A stretch of DNA of 48,540 nucleotides from VBAS01 sp035318985. Lineage in GTDB: Bacteria > Bacteroidota > Bacteroidia > Chitinophagales > Chitinophagaceae. The stretch spans positions 1 to 48,540 of the forward strand of contig DATHDP010000102.1 of assembly GCA_035318985.1 (NCBI GenBank), given 5' to 3'. The notes beneath the pieces were generated by a model. That model ran no database searches, was not told the DNA's origin, and worked only from the letters and a program-made list of their open reading frames with translations. Positions 1 to 7,765 of the stretch are shown piece after piece (position 1 is the stretch's first letter; the number at the start of each line of letters is the position of its first letter). The translations under genes and the position numbers were made by a program.

Positions 1-970
1 AAGCTTTCTTTACAATGGCAATTTTTGCAGCAGGCAAATAACCTTTGCGAACACCTTTTGCAATTGCATAAGTAAACTGGCATGATGCCGATGCTTCAAA
101 ATAATTTTTTTCTTTTCCCGGCCCGCTATAATTCATAATATCATACCACAAACCTGTTGTTTTATCCTGCTGCTTTTCAATTGCATTTACCAGTCTATTA
201 AGAATATCGATCAGTGATTGTCTTTGTGGATGATCAGCAGGAAAATAATCCAGCGCATCAACTAATGCATCAGCATACCACCCCATTGCTCTTGCCCAGA
301 AAAGCGGCGAGGTCCCTGTTTCCTTATTGGCCCATTTCTGTTCCTTACTTTCATCCCATGCATGATAAAGCAAACCTGTCTTTGCATCTCTTGCATGTTT
401 CTCCATCCAGATGAACTGGTTGGCGATATCATCAAATGCTGATCCTTCAAACAACATAGCATACTCCGCATAGAATGGGCTACCCATATATAAACCATCC
501 AACCACATTTGGTTGGTATAAATTTTTTTATGCCAGAAGCCCCCTTCTTTTGTACGCGGATGAGTTTTTAATTGGCTGCGTAAAAGGTCGGCTGCCTTTT
601 TATATTTTTCTTTTCCTAATACACGGTATAATAACAGTACCAGCTTTCCATTATTTACATGATCGAGATTATACTCGTCGAGTTCATAATTTCTTATACT
701 GCCATCATCCTTTACAAAATAATCAATCTTCTTTTGGATCGAATTGAAATAAGAAATATCTCCGGTGTTCATCCATATTCCTTCAAAGCCTTTTAAAACA
801 ACACCCATGTCATAGCTCCATTTGGTTTGACTGCCAATCGGAATTGTATCAGGCCATATTTTTAGTACTGTAGCTGCTACCTGTTGAGAAAGGGGTTTCT
901 CCTGCGATACAACAGCATTCGAAAGTGAAACAGCTATTGCAATAATTGTAATACGTGAAATGATTTTCAT
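1..970 (-). CDS. GH105/GH88-type unsaturated rhamnogalacturonyl hydrolase (partial, 3' end outside window)
   Basis: The reading frame starts with ATG at 970 and stays open to the left edge (about 323 residues seen), so the C-terminus is missing. It begins with a signal peptide (MKIISRITIIAIAVSLSNA), pointing to export. Family-typical segments of the YteR/GH105 alpha-alpha barrel are visible: WSYDMGVVLKGFE, the central YNLDHVNNGK, MWLDGLYMGSPFYAEYA, GLLYHAWDESK and SPLFWARAMGWYADALVD. Enzymes of this family remove the unsaturated uronic acid that lyases leave on pectic oligosaccharides. The start overlaps the stop of the upstream GH28 gene as ATGA, so the two are probably translationally coupled. 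Family assignment is strong. The exact substrate (unsaturated galacturonyl-rhamnose versus another unsaturated uronide) is inferred from the pectin context. Confidence 0.93.
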   Translation of the reverse strand, partial: MKIISRITIIAIAVSLSNAVVSQEKPLSQQVAATVLKIWPDTIPIGSQTKWSYDMGVVLKGFEGIWMNTGDISYFNSIQKKIDYFVKDDGSIRNYELDEYNLDHVNNGKLVLLLYRVLGKEKYKKAADLLRSQLKTHPRTKEGGFWHKKIYTNQMWLDGLYMGSPFYAEYAMLFEGSAFDDIANQFIWMEKHARDAKTGLLYHAWDESKEQKWANKETGTSPLFWARAMGWYADALVDALDYFPADHPQRQSLIDILNRLVNAIEKQQDKTTGLWYDIMNYSGPGKEKNYFEASASCQFTYAIAKGVRKGYLPAAKIAIVKKA

Positions 971-2607
971 TTTATCGTTACAGCTTTTTCAGATGCACCT
1001 AATTCATAAACAATTTTCTCTTTCGCCTTTGATGCATCTGTATTCTTAATATTAATTGAATTACTTTTTTCGCCACTGATCCGAAATAATAAATTAGCCG
1101 AGTTTTTATAACTGATATTATCAAACACCAGTTTATCGCTTTGTACAATATCAATTACAGGATCTGTTTCTTCACTGATAACTTTGATATTCTTAAAACT
1201 GATATTACTTGCTTCCTGTATATCCATTCCCTTCTTTGCCTGGAACACCATATTCTCCAACACTATATCTTTTACATGCATCTCTGGTAAGCCGCGGATA
1301 AAAATTGCTTTCTCTGCACCATTGCAATAAACATTGCTGATATGAAAATTTTTGAACTGGGGAGTAGTTTCATCTACGGGTTTAAGTTCCACCTTTGGCA
1401 ACTCTCTTTTTTCGCCAGCTAATGCAACTGGATCTTTCGCCATATAATACATATCAAACAAAATGGCTTCGGCAGGAATATCTTTCATATAAATGTCTTT
1501 AATGAAAATATTCTCTACGATACCACCACGACCTCTTGTCGTTTTAAAACGAAGACCAATATCAGTACCAATGAAAGTGCAGTTATTTACATAAATATTC
1601 CTGGCGCCACCGCTCATCTCACTGCCGATCACAAATCCACCATGCGCAGCATAGACAGTACAGTTGCGGATAATAACATTCTCAATTGGCATTCCTCTTT
1701 TTCTTCCTTCTGCATCCCTTCCGCTTTTCATACACAGTGCATCGTCACCAACATCAAACACGGTATTCTCGATCAATACATTTTTACAACTCTCTGCATC
1801 TATCCCATCACCATTCTGCGCATACCATGGATTCTTTACAAAAACATTTCTTACAGTCAGGTTCTCACACATGAGCGGATGAAGACACCACGCTGGTGAG
1901 TTTTGAAAAGTTACGCCTTCGAGCAAAATGTATTTACAACTGGTAAGTAAAACAAGATTCGGACGTAGAAAATCTTTTATGCTTTCATAAAATGCAGCAT
2001 CTTTTTCAGGGGAGATCGCACCTGGATTTTGCATCTTTGAACCTTTCAGCGTTTTTTCAGAAGGGTACCATGTTTTTTTATCTTCACTCACTAAGCCCCC
2101 GCTTTCAATTAATTTTTTCCATTGCGTTTCATTCAATTTATCTTTTTTCACCATTCGCCATCCATCACCATTGCCGTCAATTATCCCATTACCAGTAATA
2201 GCAATATTGCTTGCATTGGTTGCAGAAATTGGTGACTGATTGCGCATCTGTGGCAATCCTTCCCAATTAGCTTCAACAAGCGGGTATTCATTTTTATCAG
2301 CAGTGAATAATAACGTGGCGCCAGCAGCTAAATGAAGATTGATATTATTTTTTAAAACCACCGGGCCTGTCAGCCACAAACCAGATGGAATTAATACAAC
2401 GCCTCCGCCCTTTTTACTTAGCGCATCTATTGTTGCATTGATACTTTTTGTATTTAATGTATTGCCATCTGAAACCGCCCCGTATTTTTTAATGCTAAGC
2501 GTATCTTTTTTAAAGACAGGAGATTTTATAACCGGCAGCTTCTCTTTTTGAGCAAAAGCAAAAAGAAAAACAATCGTAAACAATTTCAGCAGGATAACCT
2601 TTTTCAT
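967..2607 (-). CDS. GH28 polygalacturonase-like glycoside hydrolase
   Basis: A 546-residue exported right-handed beta-helix enzyme with an N-terminal signal peptide (MKKVILLKLFTIVFLFAFAQ). The GH28 active-site blocks are present in order: NGDGID at about 265-270 (usual NTD), GDDALCMKSG with the Asp pair near 288-289, HGG at about 322 (usual GHG) and RFK near 353-355 (usual RIK). GH28 enzymes hydrolyse galacturonan or rhamnogalacturonan backbones by an inverting mechanism with three aspartates. The variant blocks suggest an exo- or rhamnogalacturonan-type member rather than a classic endo-polygalacturonase; that is inference. It is the first gene after a 165-bp regulatory gap and overlaps the GH105 gene by four bases, so the pair forms a backbone-cleaving and end-trimming unit. 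Confidence 0.93.
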   Translation of the reverse strand: MKKVILLKLFTIVFLFAFAQKEKLPVIKSPVFKKDTLSIKKYGAVSDGNTLNTKSINATIDALSKKGGGVVLIPSGLWLTGPVVLKNNINLHLAAGATLLFTADKNEYPLVEANWEGLPQMRNQSPISATNASNIAITGNGIIDGNGDGWRMVKKDKLNETQWKKLIESGGLVSEDKKTWYPSEKTLKGSKMQNPGAISPEKDAAFYESIKDFLRPNLVLLTSCKYILLEGVTFQNSPAWCLHPLMCENLTVRNVFVKNPWYAQNGDGIDAESCKNVLIENTVFDVGDDALCMKSGRDAEGRKRGMPIENVIIRNCTVYAAHGGFVIGSEMSGGARNIYVNNCTFIGTDIGLRFKTTRGRGGIVENIFIKDIYMKDIPAEAILFDMYYMAKDPVALAGEKRELPKVELKPVDETTPQFKNFHISNVYCNGAEKAIFIRGLPEMHVKDIVLENMVFQAKKGMDIQEASNISFKNIKVISEETDPVIDIVQSDKLVFDNISYKNSANLLFRISGEKSNSINIKNTDASKAKEKIVYELGASEKAVTIK

Positions 2608-2647
2608 GTGGCAATACCAAGCTTTGTTAAGGGGTTCAATCGAATTA

Positions 2648-2655
2648 CAATTCTA
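2648..2655 (-). promoter_or_regulatory. Candidate -7 element of the GH28-GH105 unit
   Basis: On the minus strand this reads TAGAATTG, seven of eight matches to the Bacteroidota -7 consensus TAnnTTTG. It lies about 40 bases before the GH28 start codon. No clear TTTG-type -33 box was found at the usual distance, so the call rests on position and on the parallel arrangement before susC. Confidence 0.3.
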
Positions 2656-2692
2656 CTTTATTATTCGCTGTTAATCAGGATATTCAGGTTTA

Positions 2693-2707
2693 TTATTTAC
2701 GCAAACG
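2693..2707. promoter_or_regulatory. Putative regulator-binding site shared with the susC promoter
   Basis: The plus strand reads TTATTTACGCAAACG, identical over 15 bases to 18709-18723 upstream of susC. The ACGCAAACG part resembles a half-site of LacI/GalR-family operators such as the PurR box, which are centred on CG. It lies 37 bp upstream of the -7-like element at 2648-2655; the susC copy is 38 bp from its own -7-like element. The two LacI-family genes of this locus are the natural candidates for the binding protein. That link is inference. Confidence 0.5.
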
Positions 2708-2715
2708 ATGCCGGG

Positions 2716-2728
2716 AACAGTACCTGTT
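2716..2728. repeat. Short dyad AACAG-TAC-CTGTT
   Basis: A 13-base inverted repeat with 5-base arms, just upstream of the shared 15-mer and within the GH28 control region. It could be a second operator half-pair, but a dyad this short can arise by chance. Confidence 0.2.
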
Positions 2729-2731
2729 AAG

Positions 2732-2746
2732 CTCAATATTATTGAG
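2732..2746. repeat. Perfect palindrome CTCAATA-T-TATTGAG
   Basis: A 15-base inverted repeat (7-base arms, one central base) between the DUF4440-like gene and the GH28 gene. There is no U-tract on either side, so an operator is more likely than a terminator. No regulator can be named. Confidence 0.3.
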
Positions 2747-2760
2747 GTTATAACTTTTCT

Positions 2761-2788
2761 AAAGATCACCTGCTATTGAGTGATCTTT
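2761..2788 (-). terminator. Weak hairpin at the end of the long pectin operon
   Basis: Nine-base perfect arms (AAAGATCAC/GTGATCTTT) flank a 10-base loop. The hairpin overlaps the last codons and stop of the DUF4440-like gene. Only a TTT lies at its 3' foot on the minus strand, with no proper U-tract. It may end part of the transcription of the operon or protect its 3' end. Confidence 0.3.
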
Positions 2789-3210
2789 ATAGCTTGTCTT
2801 GCCAGCAATTTCCATCCGCCTTTTCCCTTCTGCCAGATCAATAAAACCTTTAAATGGACCTCAGCCGGCTTACCACCATCATTTGTTTTAGCATTTAAAG
2901 TATGGCGAACTATCGCCACTTTATCACTGATGCTGATCGTTTGTTCGCTTAGATCAATTGTTACAAAATCAGAAGATCCGTTTGTCAACTTATCAACAAA
3001 CTCTTTTTTGTCATCAATGTGACCGCCGCTATGACCATAACTGAGTTTCTCATCAGTAAGTTTTTCCAATACTGCTTTATTACCATCCACCATGCCAATG
3101 CGCAATTGTTCAACTGCATCAGCCACGGCTTTTTCATCTTTTGATTGTCCAAAAGAAACTGTGTTTAAAAAAATAAAAGCGATCATTCCGAAAAAGAATT
3201 TCTTACTCAT
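2773..3210 (-). CDS. Exported DUF4440/SnoaL-like (NTF2 fold) protein
   Basis: A 145-residue protein with a signal peptide (MSKKFFFGMIAFIFLNTVSFGQ) followed by one NTF2-like cone domain. The pattern EQLRIGMVDGN, LTDEKLSYGHSGG, VDKL and a terminal WKLLARQAIKI strand matches DUF4440 nuclear-transport-factor-2-like proteins. No catalytic set can be assigned. Such domains bind small molecules or act as small isomerases or hydrolases. It follows the GH43 gene by 30 bases and is the last gene of the seven-gene minus-strand run, which suggests co-expression with pectin enzymes. A role in pectin use is only inferred from position. Confidence 0.8.
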   Translation of the reverse strand: MSKKFFFGMIAFIFLNTVSFGQSKDEKAVADAVEQLRIGMVDGNKAVLEKLTDEKLSYGHSGGHIDDKKEFVDKLTNGSSDFVTIDLSEQTISISDKVAIVRHTLNAKTNDGGKPAEVHLKVLLIWQKGKGGWKLLARQAIKITQ

Positions 3211-3240
3211 AGTCTATGTTTTTAAAATCGTTTTGTAATT

Positions 3241-4848
3241 CTATTCAACTTTTTCTATTCTAAACCAATCGACATCTGCAAAGCCAGCATCATTTGTAAT
3301 ATTTGTTCTTGTACAAAACAAGCCGATCTTAGCTCCTACCCAACGACCAGGTTTTGCAGTAAATGTTTTTAATAGATGGCCGGAATCTTTTTCTGTTTGA
3401 TAGTTGAATTCACAAATACCACCCTTACTAACTTTTACTTTCAGATAAAACTCATCACCACTTACTGGTATGCTTGAAATTTCTACTTCGTTTTTGTTTT
3501 TATCTGCATTGATATTTTCAGATTGTACAATATACACTCCGTCGTTTTTCTTAATTACTGACAGAGACGCATAATCAGTACCAAAAATAACCAAACCAAA
3601 TCTCTCGTTTTCAAACTTTGGCTTGAATGAAATCTTAACTGTTGCTGAAAATTCCTCAGCCGGGAATTTCTGTGCAAGAATATTCGGATAATTCCAAACT
3701 GATTTGATTGAATCAGGTTGATATACTGAAAACATTCTCAAAGAACCATTCGCTGTTGGAAATGCCCAGCCTTCTTTTGGATTCGCCTGCCATTGCCATT
3801 GTAAACCAAATGTACTTGTGTTGAATTCATCACCATCCTGAACTGTTGACAAAGGATATTGCTTACCAACATTAGGCTTTCTGTTAGCTAAAACCGGTTC
3901 GCCTTTTCCATCGCCGTCTTTATCCATACCGATCACTGGCCAGTCATTTATCCATTTCATTGGTTGCAAATGAACAACTCTTCCATAGGCATCCTTATCC
4001 TGGAAATGAAGAAACCAATCTTCACCTGTTTGTGTTGTTACCCATGCCCCCTGGTGTGGTCCATTGATCGGAGTTGTTCCCTGGTCCATCACTACTTTTC
4101 TTTCATAAGGCCCATAAACATTTTTACTTCTTAAAACTAATTGCCAACCTGTGCTAACTCCACCAGCGGGAGCAAAAATGTAGTAATAGCCATTACGTTT
4201 ATAAAACTTCGGGCCTTCTATCGTCGGATCTTTTTCATGACCATCATATATCATTACACCATCACTAATAGTTTTTGTTCCTTCTTTATTCATCTCTTTC
4301 ACAACTATGATTGATTTTATTCCTGCACGACTTCCAGCATAAGCATGAGCTAAATAAGTTTTTCCATTATCATCCCATAAAGGACAAGGATCGATCAATC
4401 CTTTGCCTGATTCAATTAATAATGGCTCACTCCATGGTCCTAAAATGTTTTTTGCTTTTACTAAATAAATACCAAAATCCGGATCAGGATAATAAATATA
4501 AAATTCATTATTGTGATAACGTATTGATGGTGCCCAAACACCTGCGCCATGCTGTACTTTATCATAAACATCATACGGTGGCTGTTTTTTCAATGCATGA
4601 CCAATGATCGTCCAGTTCACGAGGTCTTTTGAATGAAGGATCGGCAAACCGGGAATATGTGTGAAACTAGAAGACACCATATAATAATCATCGCCTACTC
4701 TTATCGCATCAGGGTCGCTGTAATCTGCATTGATAATTGGATTTTTATATGTGCCATCGCCATTATCTGCTACCCACACTTTTGAGACAGGTTGCTGCGC
4801 TGCAACTTTCAGAGAAAGCAAGATCAGTAACAGTAATGCATTCCTCAT
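3241..4848 (-). CDS. GH43 family glycosidase (beta-xylosidase/alpha-L-arabinofuranosidase type)
   Basis: A 535-residue exported protein with a signal peptide (MRNALLLLILLSLKVAAQ). The N-terminal five-bladed beta-propeller (about 35-325) carries the GH43 acidic residues: YSDPDAIR with D45 as likely general base, LIDPCPLWDDNGKTY as the pKa-modulating Asp region, and TIEGPKFYKRNGYYY as the general acid Glu region. The C-terminal part (about 340-535, from QDGDEFN to VDWFRIEKVE) is a beta-sandwich like the GH43_C2/DUF1349 domain of GH43 subfamily 12-type enzymes. In a pectin locus the likely target is arabinose or xylose side chains. The start overlaps the preceding oxidoreductase stop as ATGA, which supports operon membership. 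Confidence 0.9.
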   Translation of the reverse strand: MRNALLLLILLSLKVAAQQPVSKVWVADNGDGTYKNPIINADYSDPDAIRVGDDYYMVSSSFTHIPGLPILHSKDLVNWTIIGHALKKQPPYDVYDKVQHGAGVWAPSIRYHNNEFYIYYPDPDFGIYLVKAKNILGPWSEPLLIESGKGLIDPCPLWDDNGKTYLAHAYAGSRAGIKSIIVVKEMNKEGTKTISDGVMIYDGHEKDPTIEGPKFYKRNGYYYIFAPAGGVSTGWQLVLRSKNVYGPYERKVVMDQGTTPINGPHQGAWVTTQTGEDWFLHFQDKDAYGRVVHLQPMKWINDWPVIGMDKDGDGKGEPVLANRKPNVGKQYPLSTVQDGDEFNTSTFGLQWQWQANPKEGWAFPTANGSLRMFSVYQPDSIKSVWNYPNILAQKFPAEEFSATVKISFKPKFENERFGLVIFGTDYASLSVIKKNDGVYIVQSENINADKNKNEVEISSIPVSGDEFYLKVKVSKGGICEFNYQTEKDSGHLLKTFTAKPGRWVGAKIGLFCTRTNITNDAGFADVDWFRIEKVE

Positions 4849-5888
4849 AATTCGATCACTCTTTTTTCTGCATTGCTTATATAAGCTGTCTCAATAATTT
4901 TTATCACATTCAGCGCATCCTCAGGCGACACCGGCACCTCAGCATCGTTACGAATTGCATTATAAATTCCATCGTAATAATCTCCATAATTTCCTTTTGC
5001 TGAGGAGACATATTCCTTAATGATCTTTCCGTCTTTTTCAGTATGCAATAATCCCTTTTGATCTTCAGGTTCAACTCCCCAATCTGCACCACCAGGTTTT
5101 TTATGAGCCTGCAGATCCGTTTCCTGCACATCTGTTTTATGTTTTATAAACGACCCGAGTGTCCCATGAAAAATATAACCGGGTAATGCTTCACGTACAT
5201 AATAGCTCGACTTCAATATTACCCTATGAGTGGGATAAAAAAGTTTTATATCAAAGTAATCATCCACTTTTGATCCGGGACGATTGATAGTAATATCACC
5301 AAACACTGCCACCGGCATTCCGAATAATTGTAATGCTTGATCTATTAAATGAGAACCCAGATCATACACTGCTCCAACACCCGGTGTTGGTGTTTCCTTA
5401 TGTATTTTATAGCTCAGTTCAGGTACATACCTGTCATAATGAATTTCTGTCTCGATAATTCTACCAAGCGATCCTTCATCTAAAACTTTCTTTATAGTTC
5501 TGTAATCGCTATCATATCGCCGGTTATGATACACTGAAAGTTTTACATTTTTCTTTTTTGCTGCGGCAATTAACTCTTCTGCCTGCGATACAGTTGCAGT
5601 AAAAGGTTTCTCAACAATTAAATGCTTGCCCGCCAGGATCGCCTGCATAGCATACTCGAAATGTGTGACGCTGGGTGTATTAACAATAACCAATTCAACA
5701 TTTTTGTCAGCCAGCATTTCTTCCAGTGTTCGAAATGTTTTTACGCCTGGATATTTTTCCTGCGCAAGATTTTTTGTCCTTTCCCAAACTCCATAAAAAT
5801 TAAACCCCGGATTGGTTGTAAGAAACGGTGCATGAAAGACCCATCCGCTCATTCCAAAAGAACATATAGCAGTATTTATACGTTGCAT
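4845..5888 (-). CDS. Gfo/Idh/MocA-family NAD(P)-dependent oxidoreductase
   Basis: A 347-residue protein. It has an N-terminal Rossmann domain (TAICSFGMSGWVFHAPFL, then the conserved GKHLIVEKPFT around residue 95) and the C-terminal alpha/beta domain of the GFO_IDH_MocA family (YDLGSHLIDQALQLFG, GYIFHGTLGSFIKHKTD). ATG at 5888 was chosen because the Rossmann strand follows at once and it lies five bases after the upstream stop; a longer frame back to 5936 would overlap that gene. No signal peptide is seen, so it is probably cytoplasmic. Family members oxidise, reduce or rearrange sugars and sugar acids. Its place between esterases and GH43 suggests it acts on a sugar released from pectin, but the substrate cannot be read from the sequence. 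Confidence 0.88.
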   Translation of the reverse strand: MQRINTAICSFGMSGWVFHAPFLTTNPGFNFYGVWERTKNLAQEKYPGVKTFRTLEEMLADKNVELVIVNTPSVTHFEYAMQAILAGKHLIVEKPFTATVSQAEELIAAAKKKNVKLSVYHNRRYDSDYRTIKKVLDEGSLGRIIETEIHYDRYVPELSYKIHKETPTPGVGAVYDLGSHLIDQALQLFGMPVAVFGDITINRPGSKVDDYFDIKLFYPTHRVILKSSYYVREALPGYIFHGTLGSFIKHKTDVQETDLQAHKKPGGADWGVEPEDQKGLLHTEKDGKIIKEYVSSAKGNYGDYYDGIYNAIRNDAEVPVSPEDALNVIKIIETAYISNAEKRVIEL

Positions 5889-5893
5889 TGAGC

Positions 5894-7765
5894 TTATTTG
5901 ATTGAATTTAGCCAATTCCTTAATCTTTCCATCCAATTATCATCTGTTGTTTTATTATACATGCCAAATCCGTGTCCGCCTTTAGGATAGATATGCATCT
6001 CGGCAAGTACTTTATTCTTTATACATGCCTGGTAAAAACGAATGCTATTCTCAACCGGTACCGTCGCATCATCGCTTGCATGAATTAAAAATGTCGGTGG
6101 TGTTGTTGAAGTAACCTGTAATTCATTTGAGTAAAAATCGAATTTCTCCTTTGATGTATTAGCACCAACTAAATTATTTCTTGAACCTTTATGCCCAAAA
6201 CTGCTGTCAAAAGTAATTACGGGATAAATTAAGATGGCAAAATCAGGACGAGCAGAGGTTGTATCGTTGTTAGAAGCATCGGCTCTAAAATTAAAATGTG
6301 TTGCAGCAGTTGATGCTAAATGTCCGCCTGCGGAAAAACCCATGATGCCAATTTTATTTCGATCAATGCCATATTGTGCTGCATTCGCTCTTACCCAACG
6401 AATGGCTTGTTGTGCATCTTGCAGTGGCGCTAAGCTTCTGTCAATATTTATTGAATCATCAGGCAAGCGATATTTTAGAACAAATGCGGTAACGCCCCAT
6501 TTATTGAACTCTTCCGCTACTCTTGTACCTTCTTTATCAAAAGCAAGTATGGCATAGCTGCCCCCCGGACAAATGATCACTGATTGGCCATTCGGTTTTG
6601 CAGGTTTAAAGACCGTAAGTGTCGGGTTACTCACTTTTGCAATTCGGGTAACATTATCTCTTGCAGTTGAGTTCTCTTTATTAGCAACTTGTTTATTATT
6701 TGGTACTGCTCCATTATATAAGCTGATCACCGGTTGTGGTTTCTTTGTAAAAGCAGCATATTCAAATTGCTTTGCAGGTTTATCTGAAAACCACGCACCA
6801 CTCACCCCCTCTTCTTTTACTGAAAAAGAAAAAATAGTTGCTGCAGAATAGTATTGTGCTTGCTTATCATTTAATTGCTTTGACCATTTAACTCTTTTGC
6901 CCGGTGCAGCACCATCTCCTTTGCTTTTATATTCTGCGTAAAAAACTGTCTTTTCATTTTCAGGATTGTTCCAGTTGTCCCAACCTTCAGACACAATTGC
7001 TCTGGGTAAATCGCAGTGAATAAAAACCGTTTTAGCATTTGCCCGCCATGGTCTTCCCAAATAGAGTTTGCCAACAGCAGAGTCAGCAATTATTTTGCAG
7101 TCTATAAAAACATATCCGAATTCTTTTCCGGGAGTTGTATTCGCTGCGGTGATGTAAGAATTTGTCTTTGCTTTTATAGTACAGTTCTGAAACACAGATG
7201 TAGCCGGACCGAAAATAAAATCTGTTGTTCCTTCAATATAACAATCAACAAAAAGTTGTCTTGCTTGCTCACCGCTTGTAAAGATGGTATCCTGATTGCC
7301 AAGAAACTTACAATTTTTAAAAACTGCTTTATCAGCATCAACATACAAAGCGAGAGCTTGTCCAACCGGTCCTGCGCTATTTGCAAATGTTATATTCTCT
7401 GCCCTGAAACGATTGCCTGAAATTTTTGCAGTATAAGATGTGAAGGTTGTATGCTTGCCTTTGCCTGAATAATCATTAAATGTAATAATAGTGCTGTCAA
7501 CACTTTCACCGATAAATGTCACATCGGTATTATTGGCAGGCAATTCGATCTTTTCATTGTACACTCCGTTTTTTATATACAATGTAATTGGTACCAGCGG
7601 ATACACTCTCATTGCATCGATCGCATCCTGAATAGAACTATAATCACCTGTTCCATCTTTTGACACAGTGAATACATATTTGTATTGCTGCGGATTGGCA
7701 GTTTGTGCTCCTGTTTGAAAAGAAGCAATTATAGAGACGAACAGTATAAGAAAAATGTTTTTCAA
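5894..7765 (-). CDS. Bifunctional CE8 pectin methylesterase - alpha/beta hydrolase esterase (CE8 domain first)
   Basis: A 623-residue exported fusion. After the signal peptide (MKNIFLILFVSIIASFQTGAQ), residues about 28-320 form a CE8 pectinesterase beta-helix with the catalytic pair D159 (GNQDTIF) and D182 (TTDFIFG) and R238 (LGRPW). Residues about 365-623 form an alpha/beta hydrolase like BD-FAE/acetyl-xylan-esterase-like carboxylesterases: oxyanion segment CPGGSY, nucleophile S478 in GFSAGG and H598 in GGHGFGMY. The pair would remove methyl esters and probably acetyl esters from pectin. The start codon is TTG, overlapping the upstream TGA stop; no ATG fits the signal peptide. The neighbouring gene has the same two domains in reverse order. 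Confidence 0.92.
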   Translation of the reverse strand: MKNIFLILFVSIIASFQTGAQTANPQQYKYVFTVSKDGTGDYSSIQDAIDAMRVYPLVPITLYIKNGVYNEKIELPANNTDVTFIGESVDSTIITFNDYSGKGKHTTFTSYTAKISGNRFRAENITFANSAGPVGQALALYVDADKAVFKNCKFLGNQDTIFTSGEQARQLFVDCYIEGTTDFIFGPATSVFQNCTIKAKTNSYITAANTTPGKEFGYVFIDCKIIADSAVGKLYLGRPWRANAKTVFIHCDLPRAIVSEGWDNWNNPENEKTVFYAEYKSKGDGAAPGKRVKWSKQLNDKQAQYYSAATIFSFSVKEEGVSGAWFSDKPAKQFEYAAFTKKPQPVISLYNGAVPNNKQVANKENSTARDNVTRIAKVSNPTLTVFKPAKPNGQSVIICPGGSYAILAFDKEGTRVAEEFNKWGVTAFVLKYRLPDDSINIDRSLAPLQDAQQAIRWVRANAAQYGIDRNKIGIMGFSAGGHLASTAATHFNFRADASNNDTTSARPDFAILIYPVITFDSSFGHKGSRNNLVGANTSKEKFDFYSNELQVTSTTPPTFLIHASDDATVPVENSIRFYQACIKNKVLAEMHIYPKGGHGFGMYNKTTDDNWMERLRNWLNSIK

